From: Cryoendolithus antarcticus
Taxonomy: Eukaryota; Ascomycota; Dothideomycetes; Cladosporiales; Cladosporiaceae
Direction of reading: 5' to 3'
Assembly (NCBI GenBank): GCA_002077065.1
Contig: NAJO01000023.1
Location: 716,985-780,984 of the forward strand
DNA length: 64,000 nt
Shown: piece by piece, positions 11,487 through 22,407 of the stretch
Layout: every line of letters begins with the position of its first letter
Position numbering within the stretch: the stretch's first letter is position 1
Position numbers and translations under genes: made by a program
The notes under the pieces: generated by a model
Seen by the model: the letters and a program-made list of their open reading frames with translations, nothing else
Told to the model about the DNA's origin: nothing
Databases searched by the model: none

Positions 11487-12380
11487 GCATGAAAGCCTGT
11501 GAGCGGACAGACGAATTCTGCGAGACGCATGCATCTGGCCACCACGAGACGGCAGTTGGGCCATGTCAATCAGATTGGACGGGATAATGAGGATCCACTG
11601 CACAAGCTACGGCTTGCCGATATACACATGCATACTTACATTGAGATGACGACGTGGCATCGCTATGCATCGAAGCACTTGCCAGATGAGTCGCCAGGAT
11701 CTCGAATGGACGTCTTTGGGAACGCTGTCCATGCAGCCGCAAAGCTTGAGTGAAGACAAGCTCGCCCTGGTGCAAGGTCATGGGAACACGCACTTGATAT
11801 TAATCTGCCAGGATGCATGAAACGTGGCCTTGAAGATGCGGGAACTGGCTACTGGTAGGACCAGGTTCACTGCCGGCGCATTGTCTCGTGAACAATACGA
11901 ACCGCTCATACGATGTGCTCAGCTTTCTCTGCTTCCTATGGCCAAGAGACATGGTGATACACGTCGGGATATATGGGCATTGGCGGCCTGCGTGGAGAGG
12001 CAGAAAGCGGTCATCTCACACGCATAACGCTGCCAAGAGAAAGTGACACGGCTGATGTACTCCCGTCTGAAACGTGCCTCAGCCACGCCCCACAGCGATC
12101 TAGCCGCGGATGGCGGACGATCAATATATTTCCATGCACATGGCTGAACAGGGGTGCATGCTCTAACTTTATTCATCACGGACGCCAAGTACGGAGACGG
12201 ACTATACGCGAAACTGGTCACTTGAGACAGACCGGAGTATCGCATGCCTGATGGACGACACACGCAGCCATGGCACTGGCAGTCCTTCCATATATCATTA
12301 CGGCCACTGGCTGTCCTGTATATTCCTTCCGCACCGGTTGACTCTATCGACTTTCGTTTCTCATACCCGGCCTGGTCGCC
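11487..12380. other. Gene-free stretch before cellobiose dehydrogenase
   Basis: The 894 bp between the truncated kinase and the CDH start contains no frame with family similarity. A TATA-like run (TATATCAT) lies near 12290, about 90 bp before the CDH ATG, and AATATATTT lies near 12122. The remainder is either CDH promoter or eroded kinase sequence that I can no longer recognise. Confidence 0.45.
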
Positions 12381-14799
12381 ATGAAGTCCATTTCGCTCGT
12401 TGGCCTGTTGGCCGCTACTGTCGCCGCGCAAACCTACACAGACTCAAAGACCGGCATCTCATTCTTGAACTTCGATGTATCCAGTGAGGTGGGTCCCAAT
12501 GGCTACAGATTCGGCATTGCTTTGCCACCAGCGACACAAACAGCATACCAGAATGAATACATTGGTCGCATCTCACTGGGATTGAGCTCCGGCGCAGGGT
12601 ATGGCGGTATCTCTCATGGGTCTGGCATGACCGGCAACCTACTGCTCGTTGCGTGGCCCAATGGCAACAAGATCACCACCTCCTTCAGATACGCCACTGG
12701 CTACGTCCTTCCTGATGTCTACACCGGCAATGCGACTCTCACACAGATTTCCGCGACCGTCAACAGCACGACCATGGAGCTCATCTACCGATGCCAGAAC
12801 TGCTGGACCTGGTCGCAAGGTGGTGTCGATGCTTCGAACATCCCGTCTACAGCTTCCGGCGCTAATTTGGCACTTGGCTGGGCGGCGCACACCGCTCTGC
12901 CCGTCACGCCCTCGGACCCTGCTTCCAGCTTCGACCAGCACGTGTACTACGACATTGCTGTCGGTTCCGTGGCAACCGCACGCAACAGTGCGTACAGCAG
13001 CTGGGCTGCCAAAGCCACTCCTGCGCCAACCTCAAGCACTACCGCAAGTGCTACTACATCTGCTAAGCCCACATCTACTGCATGTGCTGCTAGCCAAGCT
13101 GCGCCCACTGACGCTTACGACTATATCATTGTTGGAGCTGGTGCTGGAGGTATTCCGATCGCTGCGAAACTGTCGGAGGACAACAAGAAGGTGCTGCTCA
13201 TCGAGAAGGGACCACCTTCCTCCGGCCGCTGGGGCGGCACCGTGGGCCCATCGTGGTTGTCTGGCACTAACCTCACTCGCTTCGATGTGCCCGGGCTGTG
13301 CAACCAGATCTGGGCTGACGCCGTCGGTATTGCATGCCCTGACGCTTCTTCAATTGCCGGCTGCGTGCTCGGTGGCGGTACAGCCATCAACGCCGGGCTA
13401 TGGTGGAGAGCTAATCCAGCCGATTTTGATGTCAACTTCCCACCGGGCTGGAGGTCGGGAGAGATGTCCCAGGCTATCACCAGAGTGTTCCAAAAGATCC
13501 CGGGCACATACTACCCATCGAAGGATGGCAAGACCTACCTTCGTCAAGGTTTCAACAGTCTTGCAACGGCACTCTCAGCTGCCGGATGGTCAAGCGTCGA
13601 TGCGAACGCGAACCCGGGTGCTAAGTCAAAGACATACACCCAGACGCCTTACATGTTCTCGAACGGCGAGCGAGGAGGACCGATGGCCACGTATCTGGTT
13701 GAAGCCATGGCACGCTCGAACTTCAAGCTGATCATGAACACTGGCGTGAGGCGTATTATCCGCACTAACGGCCACGCTACCGGTGTTCAACTCGAGCCCT
13801 TCAACTCAAACGGCAAGTGTGGCACCATCAACCTCACCGCCAAGGGCCGAGTAATTGTCTCTGCCGGTGTCTTCGGCACCTCCAAGATCCTCCTCCGCTC
13901 AGGCATCGGTCCTACCGATCAGCTCAATGTCGTCAAAGCCAGCGCCACCGATGGCGCAACCATGATTTCTTCCTCGCAGTGGCTGAACCTTCCCGTCGGC
14001 TACAACCTTGGCGACCACACCAATACCGACACCGTCATCCAAGACAAGGACTCCGTCTTCTACGACTTCTACGCCGCTTACAACAACCCCATCGCCGCGG
14101 ACAAGAACTCCTACCTCAACGGGCGCACCGGTATCCTAGCCCAATCCGCACCCAACATCGGTCCCGTCTTCTTCGACACGATCGCCGGCTCCGATGGCAA
14201 CACCCGCCAACTTCAATGGACCGCTCGCGTAGAAGGCTCCGCCGGCTTCGCCGACAACACCTCCATGACAATCTCGCAATACCTCGGTCGTGGCAAGACC
14301 TCCCGCGGCCGCATGACCATCAACCCCGATCTGTCCATGACCGTTTCCACGTTGCCGTACGTCAACACGGCCGAAGATGTCGCGGCTATTGTGCAGGGGA
14401 TCAAGAATCTGCAGGCTGTGATTGCGAAGAACCCGAGGTTGACGATGGTTTATCCCAACAGCACTACGAAGGTTGAGGACTTTGTGGCCAACTACCCGAA
14501 CACTGTCAGCAGGCGAACGGCGAACCACTGGATCGGAACAGCCAAGATGGGCACGGACAGTGGACTGACTGGTGGAACTGCTGTGGTAGACACCAACACG
14601 AGGGTCTACGGTACCGACAACGTAAGTTCTGCCTCTGAATTGCATGGCGTAAGCGGACCAGTGCTGACATACTTTGCAGATCTTCGTGGTCGATGCCTCC
14701 GTCTTCCCGGGTATGATGACCACGAACCCTTCGGCATTGATCGTGTCGGTGGCAGAGAGGGCTTGGGAGTACATCAGTGGACTCAGTGGAGGGCCGTGA
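12381..14799 (+). CDS. cdh: Cellobiose dehydrogenase (secreted flavocytochrome), no CBM1
   Basis: Exons 12381-14621 and 14680-14799 join in phase 0 to give 786 residues. Residues 1-16 form a signal peptide (cleavage before QTYTDSKTG). Residues about 17-208 are the b-type cytochrome domain: Met83 (SGMTGNLLLVAW) and His187 (FDQHVYY) are the likely haem ligands. A Ser/Thr-rich linker (about 211-243) leads to the GMC flavodehydrogenase with its FAD loop VGAGAGG, the GGGTAINAGLWW flavin segment, catalytic His near 716 (NHWIGTAKMG) and Asn near 763 (TTNPSAL). The protein ends soon after, with no cellulose-binding module, so it resembles ascomycete class IIB CDHs. It oxidises cellobiose to the lactone and passes electrons through the haem to LPMOs. 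An AA9 LPMO gene lies 2 kb downstream. Confidence 0.97.
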
Positions 14800-15118
14800 G
14801 CAGGTGTGTCACAGCTTTGATAGCATTCTTCAATACTACATTTATCAGACACTCTTTGCTTGCTGTGCAATTCCTTGGCTCTCCCCATTCTACGAGCTTG
14901 CTTTGGCCGCCTTCATTTGTTAGAAGCAGACACCTGACTCTTCCCATCGATGGTAACGATCAGGCTGCTTTCGATGCATCCGAGGCTGAGTGATGTCTGA
15001 TGACATCTCGAGACATTCTCCCTTCCCCTCGACGGAATGCACTCCGCTTAGAACCCCGTGTTGACTCGCAGGATGATGATCAACTCTTCCAGGCTCTCGA
15101 AGTCACGAATCGGGCGCC

Positions 15119-16141
15119 ATGACAGAACCACACTCCGTTCAAGGCGGCTGCGCTGAGCAAGACAAGACCTGGGTGATGATTATGCGCGGCTACACGCAGT
15201 TCAATGTCACTGTCCATCACGACAAGATTACGAACACGACTTTCGGCACCTCGTACCTCGCACTGCTCGATAAGTGCGAGGATGGCCGGCTCATCGACCA
15301 CATGGAGCCTCTCCACTTCATCTGCGAGTATTGCATGCCGTTCATCGAGAAGCTTGCGCCTGTCAATTCTCTCCGTGGCTGTTCGCTGGAGGAGCTCGTA
15401 CGCTCGCCGACTTACGAGCTCGAGATCCTTGGCACAGGCAGTGATGGAGCTGTTGAGATCATCGGTTCGGAGACATGCACGTTCACGCCAGCCTTCAGTA
15501 TCTTTCCTTCGCGGCTGCACGAGCAGCTAGCGTCCTACACTTCAGTCCCAGATATTCAGACTCGGGATGTCGCAGTGCACGTCGACGATCGAGCTCACTC
15601 AGGGACTGTGCAAGGTACAGTGCGACTTGAGGCTGGGAAGCTCAAGTTCCTCAAGCTACGGATGTATGTTCGCGAGCGGGAGTTCGATCGAGAGTTGCGG
15701 ATACTGCTAAATATTCGTGAAAGGGGATTAGTCAGCGCGGAGTGTAGGGTATCGAGGCTGCATGCTATCGTCTTATCGGGCAGCGCAGAGGAAGAGTGCA
15801 TCGTGGGTGTACTGCTAGACCTCATCTCTCCCTCATCCTTCGGCATCGACCTTCTGAGTCCTCAGATCTGGTCACCGACTACACTGCATCCTAAGTGGCA
15901 ACAGCAGGTTGGGGATACAGTGGAGGTCTTACATGCAAATGGCATCATCTGGGGCGATGTCAATGCGGGCAACGTTATCATCGACGAGACATTAGATGCG
16001 TGGGTGATAGATTTCGGCGGAAACAATAACCCAGTGTTCGTCGACAATGACAAGGCCGAGACGATCGAGGGCGACTGGCAAGGCATTGGGAGGTTGTTTG
16101 GGGAGTGGTTGCCTGCGCGTACGAAAGGAGAACCTCAGTGA
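15119..16141 (+). CDS. Atypical protein-kinase-like protein
   Basis: A single-exon frame of 340 residues begins at the ATG at 15119. The C-terminal half has kinase-fold landmarks: LHANGIIWGDVNAGNVIID stands for the catalytic loop (Asp and Asn kept, HRD changed to WGD), and WVIDFGGNN corresponds to the DFG region, as in fungal aminoglycoside-phosphotransferase-like and 'protein kinase-like' proteins. The N-terminal half (to about residue 160) has no glycine-rich loop that I can recognise. There is no signal peptide, so it is probably intracellular. It lies between the secreted CDH and the LPMO on the same strand, but nothing ties its function to them. Substrate and role are unknown. Confidence 0.7.
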   Translation: MTEPHSVQGGCAEQDKTWVMIMRGYTQFNVTVHHDKITNTTFGTSYLALLDKCEDGRLIDHMEPLHFICEYCMPFIEKLAPVNSLRGCSLEELVRSPTYELEILGTGSDGAVEIIGSETCTFTPAFSIFPSRLHEQLASYTSVPDIQTRDVAVHVDDRAHSGTVQGTVRLEAGKLKFLKLRMYVREREFDRELRILLNIRERGLVSAECRVSRLHAIVLSGSAEEECIVGVLLDLISPSSFGIDLLSPQIWSPTTLHPKWQQQVGDTVEVLHANGIIWGDVNAGNVIIDETLDAWVIDFGGNNNPVFVDNDKAETIEGDWQGIGRLFGEWLPARTKGEPQ

Positions 16142-16754
16142 AGCCTGCGGTCCGTGGGTTGTATTCTCTCCCAGTACAGTTACGAATTTTCGTAACTACA
16201 TACCTGATGAACCACTCTGTGACGCGATGCGATCTCCAAGATCGGCGTACCTCTGCGTGACTCGGTACTCCACTCTTAAACCGTTTGCCAAGATCGCCTC
16301 AATGTCAGATAAAGTGTGCGGTCCGACGCACCGGCTACAGACTGCAGCCACGGTGACCGTGCTCCGTCTTCGTGCAGTCCAGATGCCTGGATCGCGAGCC
16401 ATTGTCTCTTCTGAGCCGAGGGTCTTGCAGACCGTAACGATGGTCTGGTGGACGGAAGAATGGTATTTTGGCTTGCCAAGTGCTGCGAGCTGGTCTCGAG
16501 CTCTTCTAGCATAGTGCAAGGCGGTCTTCCTTGTGCGATGCGAGAACAGATCTGACTTCCGAGTATGCGGAGAGCGCCAGCTTCGACCGGAACCGAATCA
16601 ATATAGGAGGCAACACTGCTTAGGGCATCGATGAAACAGATGAGCGCAGGCAGTCGTTTTTATATCCTCTGGGAGCACTGCACTACCCAAAAAGTCTCGC
16701 AAACTCACTCAAAGTCGCTCAGTCCGCATTCGAACACCTTCGGCCATCTTCACA
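16142..16754. promoter_or_regulatory. Upstream region of the LPMO gene
   Basis: This 613 bp stretch has no coding signal. A TATA-like sequence (TTTTTATATCC) lies near 16655, about 95 bp before the LPMO start codon, and a CT/CA-rich leader follows. No clear carbon-catabolite (CreA) pair stands out. Confidence 0.4.
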
Positions 16755-17875
16755 ATGCATCTCTCCACATCCACTCTGGCGGTCGTGGCTTTCGCTTCCC
16801 AAGTCCGAGCTCACGGCTTTGTGAACCTCTTCAAGACTGGTGGCAAGTTCTATCGCGGCTACGATCTCCTTGACTACTACACCACAACGCCACCAGCGGT
16901 GCCTGGGTGGTCGACCACGGCTCTTGACAGGTGCGCTCCAATATCTCGAGACCAGCGACGGTCTTGAGAGTGTTTTCCTTGAAGAGGGCTGATAGGAGTG
17001 TAGTGGCTTCGTGATGCCTGATACTTACCAGGGCAGCGATATCATCGTGCGTCTTCTGACTGGACAATGCGGCTAGCAAAGTTGCTGATCATGACGTGCA
17101 GTGCCACAAAGGTAGCAAGCCGGGCAAGACACATTTGCCAGTCGTAGCTGGACAGACCGTGCAGCTTTGTGAGCAGTCTAGCATACATTGAAATCGAAAA
17201 GAGGCTCAAGCTGATCACTCCTCTAGTCTGGAACACTTGGCCAGCCGGTACGTATCGAGTCCTCTCCAGCGTCGCCACTAAAGGGGAGTATTGGTGTGCC
17301 TAGTCGCTGACATTCCGATCTGTAGGCCACAAAGGTCCCGTGATCGACTACCTCGCCCCTTGCGCGAACAATAACTGCTCCACCGTGACCAAAGAGTCCC
17401 TCCTGTTCTCCAAGCTCGACCAAGTCGGTCTCAAGAGCGGTCCCTCGCCCGGCACCTGGGGCACAGACACGCTCGTCTCAAGCAACAACTCCTGGACAAC
17501 GACCATTCCGCCGACGCTCAAGCCCGGTGCGTACGTGCTGAGACACGAGATCATCTCGTTGCATGCTGCCAGGAGCGATAATGGAGCGCAAAACTACCCA
17601 CAGTGAGGCCGATTGCATGTGGCCGTGAATAGCATACAATCAGGACTGACAACCTTGGCAGGTGCGTGAACCTCATGGTCACTGGGTCCGGCTCTAAGAC
17701 CGTGTCCGGCGGGATCGCTGCGACGAGCTTCTACAAGCGCACCGAGTGAGTACCCGATTTCTTACGAGCAGATAGATGGCATGCTGACAACTTGAGTAGT
17801 CCAGGCGTCCTGATTGATATCTACAACAATCTCAACAACTACACCGTGCCAGGCCCGGCGGTGCAAGCTTTCTGA
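16755..17875 (+). CDS. AA9 lytic polysaccharide monooxygenase, single domain
   Basis: Seven exons join in frame (16755-16930, 17004-17046, 17102-17168, 17227-17247, 17326-17602, 17662-17745, 17800-17875) to give 247 residues. The signal peptide ends at ...SQVRA, leaving His20 as the mature N-terminus (HGFVN). The second copper-brace histidine is His104 (AGHKGPV) and the axial tyrosine is Tyr193 (QNYPQC); the conserved RHEIISLH stretch is present. These are the active-site features of AA9 enzymes, which cleave cellulose or related glucans oxidatively with copper, a reductant and O2 or H2O2. There is no CBM1 or GPI signal. Six introns in a 1.1 kb gene, including one exon of only 21 nt, is dense for this window. 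Cellobiose dehydrogenase, a natural electron donor for AA9, is encoded 2 kb upstream. Confidence 0.95.
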
Positions 17876-18319
17876 GCAGTTTGGTTGCAATTTGGATAGT
17901 AGGTCCAGTCGGATGCAAGGAAGCCAGATAGCATAGTAGCGGGAGATACACGCAGCTCACGTCAGGAACTCGAAGCGCTTCATGTCCAAGTGTCGTAGTG
18001 AGCAGCATATGTCAATCTGCGCGAGATACGGAACGCGTGCCGGTGATGTTGGCACGCTGATCCTGATCTCCCTAGGGTATATTGCCAGCACGCCGTTGCG
18101 AGCGCGCAACGTGTCCGACCGTGCGCAGTGCCAGTGAGGTTCAGAGCGGCGCGAGCAGCGCAACACTCGTAGAAGATTTCCCAGATCCTGATCCGCTTCT
18201 TACATCACCTATACTGCTTTCTAGCCTCTGTCCGCTAGCCTCAGTCTTATGCCCTGTGATGGACCTGGTATCAAAGGCGTTTCATTACGAGTACATACCC
18301 ACACACTATTTTGACCCAT
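17876..18319. other. Convergent intergenic region
   Basis: Between the LPMO stop and the stop of the acyl-CoA synthetase gene (opposite strand) lie 444 bp with no recognisable gene, RNA or repeat. It presumably holds both 3' untranslated regions. Confidence 0.45.
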
Positions 18320-20377
18320 CTACAACTTCGCCCTCATCTTCGCCCCCTCTCCACTCGTGAAATATTCCTTCACAGCCTCCTTCGCCTTCTCAACCACACT
18401 CGGATCCTCCACCGTCGCCGGCACGGTGACATCCTTATCGAACTGCCCTTCCACAGCGTTCTCCAGAATCTCCTTTAACACCCGCCGAAGCGTCTTGCCG
18501 CTGCGGGTCTTCGGGATAATGCCTGGGGCTGCGATGAAACCGCTGAGAGATGCAATGGGACCAATGGATTCTCTGAGGCGGGCATTGAGGTCTTTGATTA
18601 GGTCGGAGGGGGGGTCGGGAATGGCGATGAAGGCGAAGATCCCGTGACCCTTGAGGTTATCCGGAATAGAGACGACTGCTGCTTCTGTGATTTTGGGGTG
18701 GCCACCGATCGCTTGTTCGATTGCCCCAGTACTGAGCCGGTGCGCAGCGACATTAATGATATCGTCGCTCCGACTCATAACATGGACGTAGCCATCCGCA
18801 TCGATCATGCCCGCGTCTCCGGTATCTATCCAATTGCCGTCGAAACGTTTGAGGTAAGACTTATAGAATCTCTCATGGTCATTCCACAACGTCGTCAACC
18901 CTGTGGGCGCAAGTGGTAGACCCAGGACGATGTTACCCATACTACCTTGAGAAAGCGGCTTCCCGTCGTCATCGACGATTCGGACGTCGAAGCCTGGCGC
19001 GGGCTTGCCTGCGGAGCCAGGCTTGATGGGAAGGGGCGCCGGACCGGAGGCGTCATGGAAGGAGAGGCCGGATGAGGCAAGTAGAGGTGTGCCCGTCATC
19101 GGGGAACCGGACTCGGATGACCACCAATTGTCTATCACTGTCGCGTTCGGAGCGCAGTGTGCTCCCAGGAGCTTGTCGTACATGGACACAATCGCCGGTT
19201 CGCTGCGTTCGCCCGCAAGGAAAAGAGCTCTCAGATTTCGCAGTCCGTTGTCCTTTGCATGGGCCAAGAAGAGCTTGTTCTCCGGATCCTCCTTCCGTAT
19301 TGCTCGCAACGCCGTAGGCGCCGTGAACATACTCGTAACCTTATGCTCCTTCAAGATTCTCCAAAACGTACTTGCATCCGGTGTGCCTACTGGCTTCCCC
19401 TCGAACAGCACAGTCGTAGCACCAGCCAGCAGAGGAGCGTACAGAATATACGAATGCCCTACCACCCACCCAATGTCCGAAGCAGTGAACATCACGTCTC
19501 CGGGGCCCTTGATGCCGAACATATACCTGATGCTGAGGTTAAGACCAACGGCGTGGCCGCCGGCTTCGCGGAGAACGCCTTTGGGGAGCCCGGTTGTGCC
19601 GGAGGTGTAGATGATGTAGAGGCCGTCGTTGCTGCTTATGGGGACGTTTTCGGCTCTCAGGCCGCGCTTTTTGGCGGCGGATACCAGGGCCGTCCAGTCA
19701 CGTTCGCCGGCCGATTCTTGGACATCGCTCCATTTACTCTGATCTCGCTGCCATATGATTGTCCGCGTCGGCTTATGTGGACACTGCTTGATCGCTCCTC
19801 GCACCATGGGCTGATATGGTATCGGTCCCTTGGCTCCCTCGATCCCACACGATGCTGTCAGAATGACCTTCGGCTGACTAGCCTCGATCCTCTGGCTCAG
19901 CGACGCAGCACTGAACCCTCCAAACACAACAGCATGTATCGCACCCAGCCGTACAGTAGCCAATATACCAATCAGCGCCGCAGGTATCATAGGCATGTAC
20001 ACCAAGACCACATCTCCCTTTCCTACACCCTCCTCCCGCAGCACGCCCGCAAGCGTCGCAACCTCCTCCTGCAGCTCAGCATAACTGATCTTCTGCTTGC
20101 TACCCGACACCGGACTGTCCCAGATGATGGCTGTCTTATCGCCATTGCCTGCTTCGACATGGCGGTCTATGCAATTGTAGCTCGTGCTGATCTCGCCGTC
20201 GGGGAACCATTGCCAGCTCTCGTGGGAGGTGCCGCCTTTGAGCTTCCTGTTGATCTTGCGGAATGTGCTAGTGGGTGACTTGTGCCATGTCAACTGTTGC
20301 GCCTGGTGTGCCCAGAATTTGCTTGGGTCCTTGATCGAGGACTCGTAGACATCGTCTGTGATGTGCCGAGGTGACAT
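18320..20377 (-). CDS. Propionyl-CoA synthetase-like acyl-CoA ligase (ACSS3/PrpE type) with peroxisomal tag
   Basis: A single exon of 685 residues opens at the ATG at 20377. It shows the full adenylate-forming enzyme layout: the N-terminal acetyl-CoA-synthetase segment (DPSKFWAHQAQQLTWHK), P-loop TSGTTGLPKGV, WWSSESGSPMTG, WIDTGDAG, MSRSDDIINVAAHRLSTG and the catalytic lysine in PKTRSGKTLRR. The opening and length match the propionate-CoA ligase / ACSS3 branch rather than classical acetyl-CoA synthetase. It makes a short-chain acyl-CoA (probably propionyl- or acetyl-CoA) from acid, ATP and CoA. The protein ends AKL, a type 1 peroxisomal targeting signal, which suggests it acts in peroxisomes. 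No intron is needed. Confidence 0.9.
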   Translation of the reverse strand: MSPRHITDDVYESSIKDPSKFWAHQAQQLTWHKSPTSTFRKINRKLKGGTSHESWQWFPDGEISTSYNCIDRHVEAGNGDKTAIIWDSPVSGSKQKISYAELQEEVATLAGVLREEGVGKGDVVLVYMPMIPAALIGILATVRLGAIHAVVFGGFSAASLSQRIEASQPKVILTASCGIEGAKGPIPYQPMVRGAIKQCPHKPTRTIIWQRDQSKWSDVQESAGERDWTALVSAAKKRGLRAENVPISSNDGLYIIYTSGTTGLPKGVLREAGGHAVGLNLSIRYMFGIKGPGDVMFTASDIGWVVGHSYILYAPLLAGATTVLFEGKPVGTPDASTFWRILKEHKVTSMFTAPTALRAIRKEDPENKLFLAHAKDNGLRNLRALFLAGERSEPAIVSMYDKLLGAHCAPNATVIDNWWSSESGSPMTGTPLLASSGLSFHDASGPAPLPIKPGSAGKPAPGFDVRIVDDDGKPLSQGSMGNIVLGLPLAPTGLTTLWNDHERFYKSYLKRFDGNWIDTGDAGMIDADGYVHVMSRSDDIINVAAHRLSTGAIEQAIGGHPKITEAAVVSIPDNLKGHGIFAFIAIPDPPSDLIKDLNARLRESIGPIASLSGFIAAPGIIPKTRSGKTLRRVLKEILENAVEGQFDKDVTVPATVEDPSVVEKAKEAVKEYFTSGEGAKMRAKL

Positions 20378-21663
20378 GGTCGCGCAAGTAGAGCGAATCA
20401 GGAACGACGATATCGCGACACAAGATAGAAGTTGAGAAGGAGGAGAAATGGAAATTCCTTACCTATAATATCTACATGTACATCCTGCCGCGACAATACG
20501 ATGATCGCCAGCCGAGCTTCGGGGATGCAATGCATTCGGTTCAGCGGACTGGCATCGTTGGAGCTCTCTCCGCACTTCGGATCGCGCCTGCTGCCGGAAG
20601 TCTGGAGAGGCTCTATTCGCCTCAGGCAAACATATGCGTCACATGCCTCAACTCTAACCTTACGAGCACAGACACCATGTCGCCGATCGGGATAGAGTCT
20701 CATTACGCGCTGTCGAAAATCATATGCGCACACCGTGCTAACAAATCTATACCAACTACGTTATCGTCGTACTATATAAGTACGATTATCCTCGTTCGCC
20801 ACAAGCCCATCAAAGCGATGTATCGGCCCATCGTTGCGTGGCCAGGTTGTAATGACCGTAGCCGCAAGCTCCCTTACCGGATTGAGCGGCATTTCGAGAG
20901 CCTATTCCCTGTGAATTGAAAGGTCTGAGTTCGAACCTAGCGTATCCGGCGGATTAGAGATGCGGCCAGAGGGTCAAAACTCTTCAGTTTTGCAAGTTTT
21001 TTCTCACATCTTATGAATACGCGAATGTGTTTTGTTTGTTCGCGTTGCGGGAGAATGAAGAAATAAATATGTTACCTGTCATGAGGTATTGAGATGCGTT
21101 GGAAATTGGCACAGGGGTGACTAAGAACGTCTTCATAGTACCTGCTCGTCTGTAGCAATGCCAAGCAGGCAGTCCAGGGGTGATGGAGTCCTCTTTCAAG
21201 TCGTGCTCACGATACCCTCCTGGGTAAGCTGGCTCCGAGATCCTCATTGAAGCTGAGTCAACGTTCGCTGCGACCGTTGCCAACCTCTGCCTTTGCCTGG
21301 CTATCTGGACGCCATACCCATTTGAACCTGAACGGTCATCTTGGACTCCTACCGTACATGCACTCTGCCAGGGGCCAACGCTTCCAATGGTCGAGCTGTG
21401 TAGTCTTCTCCGATCGTACAAGCTATACACTCGTTTGCCGCGGGTATTGGTACGTTCAATGAGAACGCACAGCCGATGCTAGAAACCTCATACACAGCCG
21501 GACCGTACTGCATTGCTTGATCGAGCCTCGGGTCTCTTCGCGAGCAGCTGACCAACATCGATCTTCCCTTCAGCCAGTCCGTGGCTGGATTCAGGTCTCC
21601 GACGGATTGCAAACCGTGCGCAGTGACACTCGCGGCACCAGACCACTTCGTCCTCTGCACCCC
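20378..21663. other. Gene-poor 1.3 kb region
   Basis: This stretch between the acyl-CoA ligase start and the Rpb5 stop contains only short open frames with no family likeness. A tRNA-like GTTCGAACC near 20930-20940 does not fold into a tRNA. Part of it must be the ligase promoter; the rest is unexplained. Confidence 0.4.
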
Positions 21664-22407
21664 TCATATAGCCCACCGATAACTCGCATACCGGCCCGCC
21701 GTCTCACTCTTCCTGATAATCTTCACCACCTGCGCCCTCCTCAATCCAAGATACCTCGCCATCGGATCATCGATCTTGATCCTCGGCAGCTGCGTCTCTT
21801 TCAAACGATACCTCGTAAGCAGATATCTCTTCTCCTCAGGACTCAGCAGAATATGCTTCGGCACCAGCTCATGCTTGCTGATATTCACCAGCAAGTCATC
21901 CTCATTGAACACCTCCATGATGGTCGGCAGAAGCGAAGGGATGATTTTCAGCGCCGAAGCCGTAGGTTTCGCAGCCGTAACAAAGATGCCAGTGTAGAAA
22001 TTCTTCTCGTCCAGCAGCTGCGCAAACTGCTTCAGCTGCTTGATCCCCACGCTCGCATCACCGCTGAACTCGACATGTATCGTGCCTATCTCCGCTTGCG
22101 GGATCTCTGTTGCGCCGGGTCGAGCTATGGGTGTGTAGCGCGCTTGCATTGCTTCCGAGGGCGCGGCTGTGAAAGCCATCTTTGCGCGAGAGGGCGAGCC
22201 GTTCTCGTCGCCGTACTGCGAGGCGAAGTCTGAGAGGGAGATGTTGATTTCGTCTTCGGTTAGGAGGTAGCCGCGGTCGGCGCACATCTGTTTCGTGTTG
22301 CGGAGGATGCGCCACATGCGGGAGCTGTATGTCTAAGGTCAGTATGAGGTCAAGGCATGGCTGCGTAGCGACACTGCGTACAGCTCTCGGTTTGCATCTT
22401 CGCCCAT
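21664..22407 (-). CDS. RPB5: RNA polymerase I/II/III shared subunit Rpb5 (RPABC1)
   Basis: Exon 1 (22382-22407, 26 nt) encodes MGEDANREL and splices over a 57 nt intron to exon 2 (21664-22324). The joined protein has 228 residues against 215 in yeast. The join restores SRMWRILRNTKQMCADRGYLL, the conserved jaw-domain start. The C-terminal assembly domain is intact: LVPKHILLSPEEK, RIKIDDPMARYLGLRRAQVVKIIR and SETAGRYASYRW. Rpb5 is a jaw subunit common to all three nuclear RNA polymerases and contacts downstream DNA. The first 26 nt exon is easily missed by gene finders. The gene shares a 286 bp upstream region with the divergent PPM1 gene. Confidence 0.96.

Noticed and set aside
13817..14476. 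219-codon plus-strand frame inside the CDH gene
   Set aside because: An Arg/His-rich off-frame shadow of the flavodehydrogenase domain.
12381..17875. Secondary-metabolite cluster around CDH/LPMO
   Set aside because: No polyketide synthase, NRPS, terpene synthase or tailoring enzymes are present; the locus is carbohydrate-active only.
20820..20960. Possible tRNA gene, because of GTTCGAACC near 20930
   Set aside because: Neither strand gives a paired T stem or an acceptor stem at the right distance; the match is only the loop sequence.
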